From: Parabacteroides sp. | GTDB taxonomy: Bacteria; Bacteroidota; Bacteroidia; Bacteroidales; Tannerellaceae | Direction of reading: 5' to 3' | Assembly: GCA_028707405.1 (NCBI GenBank) | Contig: JAQWBH010000005.1 | Coordinates: 1-37,285 of the forward strand | DNA length: 37,285 nucleotides | In this document: positions 24,685 through 32,256 of the stretch, piece after piece | How positions within the stretch are numbered: position 1 is the stretch's first letter | How the letters are laid out: each line of letters begins with the position of its first letter | Made by a program: the position numbers and the translations under genes | Notes under the pieces: generated by a model | Database searches by the model: none | Told to the model about the DNA's origin: nothing | What the model saw: the letters and a program-made list of their open reading frames with translations, nothing else

Positions 24685-25686
24685 TTACTTTTTCATAGCT
24701 TCTTCAACGGCAACAGCGACAGCAACGGTTGCACCAACCATTGGATTGTTACCCATACCAAGGAAACCCATCATTTCAACGTGAGCGGGAACGGATGATG
24801 AACCAGCAAATTGTGCATCAGAATGCATGCGTCCCATAGTATCAGTCATACCATATGATGCAGGACCTGCAGCCATATTATCCGGGTGTAATGTACGTCC
24901 CGTTCCACCACCTGATGCAACAGAGAAGTATGGCTTGCCGGCCTGTAAGCGCTCTTTCTTATATGTTCCTGCAACAGGATGCTGGAAGCGTGTTGGATTT
25001 GTAGAGTTACCTGTAATGGAAACATCAACATCTTCTTTCCACATGATAGCAACGCCTTCACGAACATCATCGGCACCGTAACATTTTACTTTTGCACGCA
25101 GACCTGTTGAATAAGGAATTTCCTGAACGATCTTCAAGTCGCTGGTTAAGTAATCAAATTCAGTCTGTATGTATGTAAAGCCATTGATACGTGAAATAAT
25201 CATTGCAGCATCTTTGCCGAGGCCATTAAGGATAACACGTAATGGAGACTTACGAACTTTGTTTGCCATTTCGGCGATCTTGATTGCACCTTCTGCAGCA
25301 GCAAATGATTCGTGACCGGCAAGGAATGCAAAGCATTTTGTTTCTTCACGAAGCAGGCGGGCAGCTAAATTTCCATGACCGATACCTACTTTACGATCGT
25401 CGGCAACTGAACCGGCAATACAGAACGACTGCAAACCGATACCAATAGCTTCAGCAGCTTCGGCAGCGTTTTTGCAACCTTTCTTGATTGCGATGGCAGC
25501 ACCTACTACATATGCCCAGCATGCATTTTCAAAACAGATGGGCTGTGTTTCCTTACACATTGTATAAGGATCGATACCTTTGGCAGCACAGATTGCCTTT
25601 GCATCATCAATGCCATTGATACCATATTCTTTTAAAACCGCGTTGATATGATCTATTCGGCGTTCATAACTTTCAAATAAAGCCAT
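24685..25686 (-). CDS. GGGtGRT family protein of unknown function
   Basis: A 333-residue soluble protein. The family-naming motif ASGGGTGRTLHPDNMAAGP spans about residues 257-275 (GGGTGRT 259-265). Other strong features are a Cys-rich N-terminal part (Cys33, 44, 51, 56, 71, 89, with C-x6-C-x4-C at 44-56), GIGHGNLAARLLREETKCFAFLAGHESFAAAEGA, a Rossmann-like SPLRVILNGLGKDAAMII, and a small-residue-rich end GATVAVAVAVEEAMKK. No catalytic function is established for the family as far as I know. It is the last gene of a tight operon after a NifU-like protein and a tiny membrane protein (8-base gap), which suggests an Fe-S or metal-linked role (inference). Confidence 0.88.
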   Translation of the reverse strand: MALFESYERRIDHINAVLKEYGINGIDDAKAICAAKGIDPYTMCKETQPICFENACWAYVVGAAIAIKKGCKNAAEAAEAIGIGLQSFCIAGSVADDRKVGIGHGNLAARLLREETKCFAFLAGHESFAAAEGAIKIAEMANKVRKSPLRVILNGLGKDAAMIISRINGFTYIQTEFDYLTSDLKIVQEIPYSTGLRAKVKCYGADDVREGVAIMWKEDVDVSITGNSTNPTRFQHPVAGTYKKERLQAGKPYFSVASGGGTGRTLHPDNMAAGPASYGMTDTMGRMHSDAQFAGSSSVPAHVEMMGFLGMGNNPMVGATVAVAVAVEEAMKK

Positions 25687-25694
25687 ATTCTTTT

Positions 25695-25886
25695 TTACTT
25701 TTTAAAATTCTTATTTACCAGGAATAGAGAAATCAGAAAATTGAAAACAAGCACGCCTCCGCAACAGGCAACATAAAATGCCATCCAAGGACGATCAGGT
25801 TTGAGCCAATAGTAGGCTATAACTGTAGCTATCACCGTAATGATAACCAGTCCCAGCAGAATTCGTGTGAATGCTTTCTTATTCAT
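25695..25886 (-). CDS. Small two-helix membrane protein
   Basis: A 63-residue protein with two hydrophobic helices (about 8-27, ILLGLVIITVIATVIAYYWL, and 35-56, FYVACCGGVLVFNFLISLFL), a short KPDRPW turn between them, a CCGG pair at the start of the second helix and a basic tail KNFKK. Its ATG overlaps the NifU-like stop by 8 bases (ATGAATAA), and it ends 8 bases before the GGGtGRT gene, so it is a coupled middle cistron. Function unknown; it might anchor the two soluble partners to the membrane. Confidence 0.75.
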   Translation of the reverse strand: MNKKAFTRILLGLVIITVIATVIAYYWLKPDRPWMAFYVACCGGVLVFNFLISLFLVNKNFKK

Positions 25887-26571
25887 TACGAGGATCGATA
25901 TATTTTACAGCTTCTTTGAAACGACCGTAAGAGCCTTTTGCTTTTTCCAGTGCTTCGTTAGCGTCAATACCTTTTTTAACCATGTCCATGAACTTGCCGA
26001 GGTTGACAAATTCGTAACCGATGATCTGACTGTCGGCGTCTAAAGCAATGCGTGTGCAATAACCTTCTGCCATCTCCAAATAACGAGCACCTTTTGCAAG
26101 TGTTCCAAACATAGTCCCTACTTGACTACGGAGACCTTTACCTAAGTCTTCCAATGATGCGCCAATGACTAAACCACCTTCAGAAAATGCAGATTGTGAA
26201 CGACCGTAAACAATCTGAAGGAACAATTCGCGCATAGCCGTGTTGATTGCATCGCAAACTAAGTCGGTGTTTAATGCTTCAAGCAATGTTTTGCCTGGAA
26301 GAATTTCTGAAGCCATCGCTGCCGAATGAGTCATACCCGAACAACCGATAGTTTCAACCAATGCCTCCTGAATGATTCCCTCTTTGATGTTAAGTGTCAA
26401 CTTGCATCCGCCTTGTTGTGGTGCACACCAACCAATACCATGAGTTAAACCAGAAATATCAGTAATCTCCTTTGCCCTAACCCATTTTCCCTCCTCAGGA
26501 ATCGGAGCGCTTTGGTGTTTAGCTCCCTTCTTTACAACACACATGTGTTGAACTTCTTGTGAATAAATCAT
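25879..26571 (-). CDS. NifU-like iron-sulfur scaffold protein (divergent)
   Basis: A 230-residue protein whose middle resembles the NifU/IscU scaffold: GWCAPQQGGCKLTLNIKEGIIQEALVETIGCSGMTHSAAMASEIL matches the regions of the first two IscU cysteines, giving Cys56 and Cys77 as candidate ligands (also Cys49, 106, 172). The third IscU ligand region (HCSxLAEDAI) seems to correspond to GLVIGASLEDLGKGL, with no Cys. An extra C-terminal section (about 155-230) ends VKYIDPRNE. It heads an operon with a small membrane protein and a GGGtGRT protein; no IscS, SufB or other Fe-S assembly gene is close. Annotators usually call it an iron-sulfur cluster assembly scaffold; that function is unproven here. 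Confidence 0.8.
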   Translation of the reverse strand: MIYSQEVQHMCVVKKGAKHQSAPIPEEGKWVRAKEITDISGLTHGIGWCAPQQGGCKLTLNIKEGIIQEALVETIGCSGMTHSAAMASEILPGKTLLEALNTDLVCDAINTAMRELFLQIVYGRSQSAFSEGGLVIGASLEDLGKGLRSQVGTMFGTLAKGARYLEMAEGYCTRIALDADSQIIGYEFVNLGKFMDMVKKGIDANEALEKAKGSYGRFKEAVKYIDPRNE

Positions 26572-26624
26572 ACTTGAATATTTATTATATTTAGTGATAA
26601 TAAAACTATTTGCCTCGATTAATT

Positions 26625-26646
26625 GCGTTTTGAACGCACAAAGATA
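26625..26646 (-). promoter_or_regulatory. Promoter box and 13-bp palindrome of the NifU-like/GGGtGRT operon
   Basis: Minus strand TATCTTTG (26639-26646) is a perfect -7 box with a TTG about 20 bases upstream. Immediately downstream, GCGTT-N3-AACGC (26625-26637) straddles the expected transcription start. It could be an operator or a 5'-end hairpin. Confidence 0.6.
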
Positions 26647-26713
26647 AAGTTTTTAATTCTGCCCTGCAACAGGATATTTTCGATATTTTACTGTACTGCG
26701 GCAAGGCTTAAGA

Positions 26714-27835
26714 TTATTTCAATGTTTCAGCAATTTTGTTGCTTAATTCTTCACCAAATATATTTTTAGCGACGATAATACCATTTTTGTCCACTAAAAT
26801 AGTGTGAGGAATGCTGTTTACGCCGTACAGTGCAGCACCCGCATTCTTCCATCCTTGTAAGTCGGAAAGTTGAGTCCATGTGATATTGAGCGTTTTTACT
26901 CCATTCAACCAAGCGTCTGCTTTACTATCTAGGGATATACCTACAATATCGAACCCTTTATTCTTGTATTGTTTGTATAGATTAACCAGATTAGGCATTT
27001 CCCTGCGGCATGGAGGACACCAAGAAGCCCAGAAGTCGATAAGAACAACTTTTTTACCGGTTCCTACGAATTCTGAGAGTTTATGCATTTGCCCATTAGC
27101 ATCTGCCATCTCAAAATCCGTGAATTTCTTTCCAACAGAAACAGTCTTTAGTACATCCAGATGCTCAATCATTTTATCAATACCGGGTACCGATTTGAAA
27201 GTAGAATCAGCCTTTGCTAAAATTTGATTTTGCTGATCTTCACTTAAATCATAACGATAGTCGATCATGTATTTGGCTGACATTTTCTGATTGGTGTGTC
27301 CCATGATGTAGTTGCATACAACATCGGTTATTTTTTTATTTATCTCGTCATATTTTTTTTCTGCTGCTTTGACAAGCGTGTCATTTTGAGAGGTGATGTC
27401 ATTTTTTAACTTTCCTATTTCATCTGTAAGTGGCTTGATTTGATCTTTTAATGTTTTTTCTGCATCATTAGCGGGTGTCCCTGTTACAGTTGGAATGCTA
27501 TCGAGTTTGATCGTGATTTTACCATTTTCCAGAGTGAATGTTGTTTTGAATGGAGTTGGTTCTCCTTCTTTCGTGGAAACTACATTTTCAGCGAATTGGA
27601 TGGTTGTTAGCACAGCTCCATTCTGTGTGCCTTTGAAAGTGAAGGCATTGTTTTTGACTAATGCGCTGTCAAAAGGCTGAACATCAGGTTTCCCGTATTC
27701 AGAAAGGTAAACATATTTGCCGTTGAGTTCAGCATTTGTTATTGTACCGGAAATTTCATAACCCGGCTTTTCGTTACAGCTTGCAATGAGCATAGCAGAA
27801 GCGAGGAGAGGAAGAAGATGTTTGTTCATATACAT
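26714..27835 (-). CDS. TlpA-like thiol-disulfide lipoprotein with DUF4369-type N-terminus
   Basis: A 373-residue lipoprotein: the signal peptide ends in lipobox MLIASC with Cys20. Residues about 25-130 form a beta-rich DUF4369-like domain (YEISGTITNAELNGKYVYLSEYG). A charged, probably helical segment follows (about 125-170), and the C-terminal 130 residues are a thioredoxin/AhpC-TSA fold with VLIDFWASWCPPCRREMPNL (WCPPC 272-276) and the cis-Pro segment NSIPHTILVD. Such proteins act as periplasmic reductases or isomerases. The ATG at 27835 is used; ATG at 27829 is equally possible. It has its own promoter box and is 143 bases from the NifU-like operon. Confidence 0.9.
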   Translation of the reverse strand: MYMNKHLLPLLASAMLIASCNEKPGYEISGTITNAELNGKYVYLSEYGKPDVQPFDSALVKNNAFTFKGTQNGAVLTTIQFAENVVSTKEGEPTPFKTTFTLENGKITIKLDSIPTVTGTPANDAEKTLKDQIKPLTDEIGKLKNDITSQNDTLVKAAEKKYDEINKKITDVVCNYIMGHTNQKMSAKYMIDYRYDLSEDQQNQILAKADSTFKSVPGIDKMIEHLDVLKTVSVGKKFTDFEMADANGQMHKLSEFVGTGKKVVLIDFWASWCPPCRREMPNLVNLYKQYKNKGFDIVGISLDSKADAWLNGVKTLNITWTQLSDLQGWKNAGAALYGVNSIPHTILVDKNGIIVAKNIFGEELSNKIAETLK

Positions 27836-27855
27836 TATGTATTAATTGATTGGTG

Positions 27856-27863
27856 CAAAAGTA
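27856..27863 (-). promoter_or_regulatory. Predicted -7 box of the TlpA-like gene
   Basis: Minus strand TACTTTTG, perfect TAnnTTTG, 20 bases before the ATG at 27835, giving a short leader. Confidence 0.65.
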
Positions 27864-28016
27864 TATAAAGTTGTTCGTTCCTTATAATCTTGTTAGCTGT
27901 ATTTTTTGTCATTGACAAATATTCTGAAGCGCCGGACGTTCTTTCGACCATGTTTGTTTTCATATCTGACGAATTGTCACTATTTGAATTGTTAAAAAGG
28001 TACTTTGTATAACACA

Positions 28017-28057
28017 GTACAGTTAAGTGCCGTTAACCTTTTTCGGCGTGCCGTTAA
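28017..28057 (+). repeat. Helically spaced repeats GTGCCGTTAA upstream of the HtrA gene
   Basis: GTGCCGTTAA occurs at 28027-28036 and 28048-28057, 21 bases apart, and a two-mismatch copy GTACAGTTAA sits at 28017-28026, directly before the first. The steps of 10 and 21 keep the copies on about one face of the helix, as in binding sites for a cooperative activator. They lie about 105 bases before the HtrA start and about 150 bases from the divergent TlpA-like promoter. Confidence 0.6.
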
Positions 28058-28162
28058 AAGTGATAAAAAAACAATGTCAAAGAGAATAATTGCACGTTTT
28101 TTGAGTTTTCTTTGTTGAACCAAAAATGTTAAATTTAAATGTTCAACAAAATATTAACGAAT

Positions 28163-29674
28163 ATGAAAACTATCTTGAAAAATGTGCTTGGCGTTGCTCT
28201 TGTTGCTGCAATTAGTGCGGGAGCAGCTTTGGGGACTACGTCTTATGTGATGCATAAGAATGGGGTATACGGTTATAATAATCCGGCAGATGTTTTTGAT
28301 CAGCGAATGCATTTGGCTAGTTATAATGGTGTGGCTGGAGAAAATACTGATTTTACAGTTGCAGCAGAAAGTGCAATTCATGGCGTCGTCCATATAAAAG
28401 CCACTGTGAATGCAAAGCAATCCACTTCTGATGAAGGGGATTTTAATCCTTTTGAGTATTTTTTTGGATTTGGTAATGGACGATCATTTCAACGCCCTCA
28501 ACAACAACCGCGTGTTGGTTCAGGCTCAGGTGTAATTATTTCTACTGATGGTTATATTATTACAAATAATCATGTAATTGACAGTGCTGATGAACTAGAA
28601 GTAACATTGAATGATAATCGCAAATTTAAGGCAAAACTGGTAGGTACAGATCCAACAACAGATATTGCATTGATAAAAATTGATGCTAAGAATTTACCGA
28701 CAATTCCTTTTGGTGATTCTGAAAAATTGAAGGTCGGCGAGTGGGTTTTGGCTGTAGGTAATCCATTTAATCTCACATCAACAGTTACAGCTGGTATTGT
28801 TAGTGCGAAAAGTCGCGGTGGACTTGCTCTAGGAGCTGATAAAAGCAAAATAGAGTCATTTATTCAAACGGATGCTGCAGTCAATCCGGGAAATAGTGGC
28901 GGCGCTTTAGTGAATACGAAGGGTGAATTGGTGGGCATTAATACTGCTATTTATTCTGAAACAGGTAATTATGCTGGATATTCATTTGCTGTACCAATTA
29001 GTATTGCAGGAAAGGTTGCTGCAGATTTGAAACAGTATGGAACTGTTCAACGTGCGGTACTGGGTGTTCAAATTATGGATGCTCAGAATGTTCCGGATGA
29101 AGATAAATCAAAGGTAAAGGTTCTTGAAGGAGCTTATGTAGGTGGTTTTGCAGAACGGAGTGTGGCTAAAGAGGCTGGTATAGAAAAAGGCGACGTGATT
29201 GTAGCTGTTAATGGCGCAAAGGTTAAATCGGCTAATGCTCTCCAGGAACAGATCACAAAATACCGTCCAGGCGATAAAGTTGACGTCACTGTTAATAGAG
29301 TCGGTGTAACGAAAGTATTTAAGATTGAACTTCGTAATGCTCAAGGAGGTACTTCGTTTGTGAAAAGCGGAGGCGATACAGCAGATGTTTTGGGTGCTGC
29401 CTTTAAGTCGTTGACAGATACGCAGAAGAAGAATTTGGGCGTTAGCTATGGTATAGAGGTTACGGGTGTTATGAATGGAAAACTGAGGGAAGCCGGCATC
29501 AAGAAAGGTTTTATTATTATGGATGTTAATGATGTAAAGATGACTGATCCGGAGAAATTAGAGGGTATGGTCGATAGGTTATTGAAAGGAAGTTCGGATG
29601 AACAATATTTGGTCATTAAAGGATTTTATCCTAATGGACGAATGAAAATCTTTGCGATTGATTTGGCGCAATGA
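28163..29674 (+). CDS. htrA: HtrA/Deg family periplasmic serine protease
   Basis: A 503-residue Do-like protease with a signal or anchor segment (ILKNVLGVALVAAISAGAALG). The triad is intact: His137 in IITNNHVIDSADE, Asp167 in TDPTTDIALIKI and Ser245 in VNPGNSGGALVN. Two PDZ domains follow, from about residue 285 (AVLGVQIMDAQNV...GIEKGDVIVAVNGAKV) and about 400 (LGVSYGIEVTGV...GIKKGFIIMDVNDVKM). It degrades or refolds damaged envelope proteins. An ATG 24 bases upstream (28139) is in frame, but MKTILKN gives a normal signal peptide. Repeats at 28017-28057 suggest stress regulation. Confidence 0.94.
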   Translation: MKTILKNVLGVALVAAISAGAALGTTSYVMHKNGVYGYNNPADVFDQRMHLASYNGVAGENTDFTVAAESAIHGVVHIKATVNAKQSTSDEGDFNPFEYFFGFGNGRSFQRPQQQPRVGSGSGVIISTDGYIITNNHVIDSADELEVTLNDNRKFKAKLVGTDPTTDIALIKIDAKNLPTIPFGDSEKLKVGEWVLAVGNPFNLTSTVTAGIVSAKSRGGLALGADKSKIESFIQTDAAVNPGNSGGALVNTKGELVGINTAIYSETGNYAGYSFAVPISIAGKVAADLKQYGTVQRAVLGVQIMDAQNVPDEDKSKVKVLEGAYVGGFAERSVAKEAGIEKGDVIVAVNGAKVKSANALQEQITKYRPGDKVDVTVNRVGVTKVFKIELRNAQGGTSFVKSGGDTADVLGAAFKSLTDTQKKNLGVSYGIEVTGVMNGKLREAGIKKGFIIMDVNDVKMTDPEKLEGMVDRLLKGSSDEQYLVIKGFYPNGRMKIFAIDLAQ

Positions 29675-29738
29675 TAAAATAAAGTTATATTACTAAGCAT
29701 TTTGAACTATTTCTCTTCATTGTTTGTTAAAGGTTCAT

Positions 29739-29771
29739 AATTGGTCGGATGTCGGGTGCTTCCGACCAATT
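29739..29771. terminator. 11-bp perfect hairpin between htrA and rpoD
   Basis: AATTGGTCGGA (29739-29749) and TCCGACCAATT (29761-29771) are exact reverse complements with an 11-base loop, followed by TCTTTG. It is probably the htrA terminator; the T-run is poor, so it could also be an operator, lying 18 bases before the rpoD promoter box. Confidence 0.6.
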
Positions 29772-29789
29772 TCTTTGCTTGAAATTTGT

Positions 29790-29797
29790 TACTTTTG
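29790..29797 (+). promoter_or_regulatory. Predicted -7 box of rpoD
   Basis: TACTTTTG, perfect TAnnTTTG, 28 bases before the ATG. A TTTG lies only 12 bases upstream (29774-29777), closer than usual for a -33 element. Confidence 0.62.
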
Positions 29798-29825
29798 CAC
29801 TCGAATTGCATTATAAATTTATTGG

Positions 29826-30686
29826 ATGAGACAGTTAAAGATTACAAAGTCCATTACCAATCGAGAAAGTGCTTCGCTTGATAAGTATCTCCAAGAAATT
29901 GGTCGTGAGGATCTTATTACAGTTGAAGAAGAAGTTGAATTGGCACAGGCTATTAAGAGAGGGGACCGGAAGGCGCTTGAGAAATTGACAAGAGCTAATT
30001 TGCGTTTCGTCGTTTCTGTAGCAAAACAGTATCAGAATCAAGGGCTAAGTTTACCTGATTTAATTAATGAAGGTAATTTGGGTTTGATCAAGGCTGCCGA
30101 GAAATTCGATGAAACGAGAGGATTCAAGTTTATTTCTTATGCCGTATGGTGGATTCGCCAATCTATTCTGCAGGCTTTGGCTGAACAGTCAAGAATTGTT
30201 CGTTTACCGTTGAATCAGGTAGGGTCGTTGAATAAAATCACAAAAGCCTTTTCGAAATTTGAACAGGAAAATGAGCGAAAACCGTCGCCTGAAGAACTGG
30301 CAGACGAATTGGATATTCCAGTAGATAAAATTTCTGATACGCTAAAAGTTTCAGGAAGACATATATCTGTGGATGCTCCGTTTGTTGAAGGCGAAGACAA
30401 CAGTCTCTTGGATGTGCTTGTGAACGATGATGCTCCTATAGCAGACCGATCGTTAATGAACGAATCATTATCCAAAGAAATTGACAGAGCGCTTGCTACA
30501 TTAACCGAAAGAGAAAGCGAGATAATCAAAATGTTTTTCGGTATTGGTTGTCAGGAAATGACATTAGAAGAGATCGGCGACAAATTTGGACTCACTCGTG
30601 AGCGTGTTCGCCAGATCAAGGAAAAAGCAATTAGAAGATTAAGACAAGGAACGCGTAGCAAACTCCTCAAATCCTATTTGGGCTAA
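29826..30686 (+). CDS. rpoD: Primary RNA polymerase sigma factor (RpoD/SigA type)
   Basis: A 286-residue sigma-70 protein of the short Bacteroidota primary type. It has region 1.2 ([24 protein letters not shown]), region 2 with [37 protein letters not shown] and the -10 recognition helix [16 protein letters not shown], region 3, and region 4 with [16 protein letters not shown] and the helix-turn-helix [29 protein letters not shown]. The long N-terminal region 1.1 of E. coli RpoD is absent, as in Bacteroides SigA, which recognises TTTG/TAnnTTTG promoters like those listed here. Single gene with its own promoter and a strong terminator. Confidence 0.95.
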   Translation: MRQLKITKSITNRESASLDKYLQEIGREDLITVEEEVELAQAIKRGDRKALEKLTRANLRFVVSVAKQYQNQGLSLPDLINEGNLGLIKAAEKFDETRGFKFISYAVWWIRQSILQALAEQSRIVRLPLNQVGSLNKITKAFSKFEQENERKPSPEELADELDIPVDKISDTLKVSGRHISVDAPFVEGEDNSLLDVLVNDDAPIADRSLMNESLSKEIDRALATLTERESEIIKMFFGIGCQEMTLEEIGDKFGLTRERVRQIKEKAIRRLRQGTRSKLLKSYLG

Positions 30687-30714
30687 TCGTTTTGTAAAAA
30701 GGGATTTGCCGAAA

Positions 30715-30748
30715 GGGGCTATGTCATTAACGACATAGCCTCTTTTTT
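30715..30748 (+). terminator. Rho-independent terminator of rpoD
   Basis: GGGGCTATGTC (30715-30725) pairs with GACATAGCCTC (30732-30742), eleven pairs including one G-T, loop ATTAAC, then six T. It shares the core GTCATTAACGACAT (30723-30736) with the GGGtGRT operon terminator. Confidence 0.9.
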
Positions 30749-30751
30749 GTA

Positions 30752-31357
30752 TTAAAGAATCTGCATCTTGAGCCCAAAAGAAAGGCTTAAGTAATCTTTT
30801 GGTTTCAAGTATCTGTTTCCCAATGCACTAATAAGATACATATCACAAGTGCTTAATTCATAGAAAATAGAGAGAGATTTATGCCAACTTTTTTCTTTTG
30901 GCAACAGAAATGTGAATCTCTGTCCGATAAAGATGTGGGCTCTTATGCGCGTAGAGAATGTGTAATAATTTTTGGGATATCTTTCTGGTTGTTTCACCCA
31001 AAAGTCTTTATCTAATAAAGTGTTTAAATATAATCCGGTTGCTAGAGGGTCAAATGAGAAATGTTTGTTTATGGAAATACTCCAAGGAAGGTAGTTTTGT
31101 TTGAGAGTAAAGGTTGCCATGGCGTGTTGATCGGAGTAACGAGGGACAAAACCAAATAGCAGATCTGTTTCCCAATGATTATGACCGTAATTCCATCCGG
31201 GGCCGACAGAAAACATTCCCATAGAACCGGCATATTGTATTTTTGCATAGCGGGGAATAAGAGAGTTCCACGTAGAAGTATATTGTTGAATGTGCTTATC
31301 ATACGAGATCTCTTGTCCAAACAAGTTACCACAAATGAATAAAAGTATAATTTCCAT
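30752..31357 (-). CDS. Small barrel-like exported protein, function unknown
   Basis: A 201-residue protein with a signal peptide (MEIILLFICGNLFGQ). The mature part is rich in aromatic residues and alternating patterns (YAGSMGMFSVGPGWNYG, HWETDLLFGFVPRY, MATFTLKQNYLPWSISI, LSLSFGLKMQIL) consistent with a small outer-membrane beta-barrel. No domain is recognised with certainty. The ATG at 31357 is chosen because it follows the phosphoesterase stop by one base (TAG-A-ATG), so translation is coupled; the 7-codon upstream extension would overlap that gene. It may be an outer-membrane partner of the phosphoesterase (inference). Confidence 0.7.
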   Translation of the reverse strand: MEIILLFICGNLFGQEISYDKHIQQYTSTWNSLIPRYAKIQYAGSMGMFSVGPGWNYGHNHWETDLLFGFVPRYSDQHAMATFTLKQNYLPWSISINKHFSFDPLATGLYLNTLLDKDFWVKQPERYPKNYYTFSTRIRAHIFIGQRFTFLLPKEKSWHKSLSIFYELSTCDMYLISALGNRYLKPKDYLSLSFGLKMQIL

Positions 31358-31358
31358 T

Positions 31359-32159
31359 CTAAAAATTGATAATGTCATAAGTATAGCTATTTGGAGTTAT
31401 AGTGAATAATAAATAATTTCGTTTGGCAATATTACTGCATCCGTAATAGATGATTCCATCCCCAAAGATGTCTGTAACTGACGCATTGTGATTATGAGCA
31501 TGTAAGCAAAACATCAAATGAGGAAATTGTTTAATGTAATATTGAAAGATGTCTTTGACATTATTATCGAATTGTTCGCAACCAGGAGGAGCATGCATTG
31601 CTATGACTGTCCGTTTATATCCTGTTGTATCTTGGCATTCTGATTTTATATAATTGAAATTTGGAATCGGATGCGAATAATCATACTCAATAGCATTTGT
31701 GTTAAGGCAAACGAATTTTATATCATGTACAATAAATGAAAAGTTTTCTTTTCCATATAGCTTGCGGTATACTTCAACTCCATTACCGATAACATCATGA
31801 TTTCCAATGATTGCCACGTATGGAACTTTTAGTTTATTTAATATTTTGACTGTCCATTCATATTCTTTGGTCATGCCAAAATCAGCTATATCTCCTCCAT
31901 GAATGATAAAATCAATGCTATCTCTATTATTGATGTCTTCCACAAATGCTTCTGTTTCATCATAACTACGTTGGGTATCACCCATCATGGCAAAGCGTAT
32001 TGTATCTTTGTTTTTGGTTTTCTCTTCAATAATATTGATATTGAAATCATTGATGTCACGATCGGAAATGGATAAACGACCGTCATAAGGATGATAATCT
32101 ATCAAATCGCAAGCATTAGTGGTGACTAGTAAGATAAATGCAATTACTTTTCTATACAT
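31359..32159 (-). CDS. Lipoprotein calcineurin-like metallophosphoesterase
   Basis: A 266-residue exported protein with a lipoprotein signal (FILLVTTNAC, Cys17). The calcineurin-like metal motifs are complete: FAMMGDTQR, IIHGGDIADFG, IIGNHDVIGNG, VIAMHAPPG and CLHAHNHN. The substrate is unknown. An earlier ATG at 32201 would add 14 residues, but a predicted promoter (32181-32210) and an inverted repeat occupy that stretch. It lies just downstream of the inositol-lipid type genes and is coupled to the barrel-like gene. An envelope phosphodiesterase or phosphatase acting on a lipid head group is a reasonable but untested idea. Confidence 0.86.
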   Translation of the reverse strand: MYRKVIAFILLVTTNACDLIDYHPYDGRLSISDRDINDFNINIIEEKTKNKDTIRFAMMGDTQRSYDETEAFVEDINNRDSIDFIIHGGDIADFGMTKEYEWTVKILNKLKVPYVAIIGNHDVIGNGVEVYRKLYGKENFSFIVHDIKFVCLNTNAIEYDYSHPIPNFNYIKSECQDTTGYKRTVIAMHAPPGCEQFDNNVKDIFQYYIKQFPHLMFCLHAHNHNASVTDIFGDGIIYYGCSNIAKRNYLLFTITPNSYTYDIINF

Positions 32160-32161
32160 AA

Positions 32162-32210
32162 ACGTCCTAACTTTTGTGTGTAAAGCTAGGACGTATTTCA
32201 TATTCTCAAA
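32162..32210 (-). promoter_or_regulatory. Predicted promoter and inverted repeat upstream of the phosphoesterase gene
   Basis: On the minus strand, TTTG (32207-32210), an 18-base spacer and TAGCTTTA (32181-32188, one mismatch to TAnnTTTG) form a promoter. ACGTCCTA (32162-32169) and TAGGACGT (32187-32194) are perfect inverted 8-mers; the right arm overlaps the -7 box by two bases and the left arm lies just before the ATG. Candidate operator. Confidence 0.5.
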
Positions 32211-32242
32211 AGGTCAATAGTTAATCACTTTTGGTCTAAAAG

Positions 32243-32256
32243 GAGGATCGCTCCTC
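32243..32256 (-). terminator. Possible weak terminator after the Aur1-like gene
   Basis: GAGGA-N4-TCCTC, overlapping the first base of the stop codon region, followed on the minus strand by CTTTTAG. The stem is short, so partial read-through into the phosphoesterase gene is possible. Confidence 0.3.
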
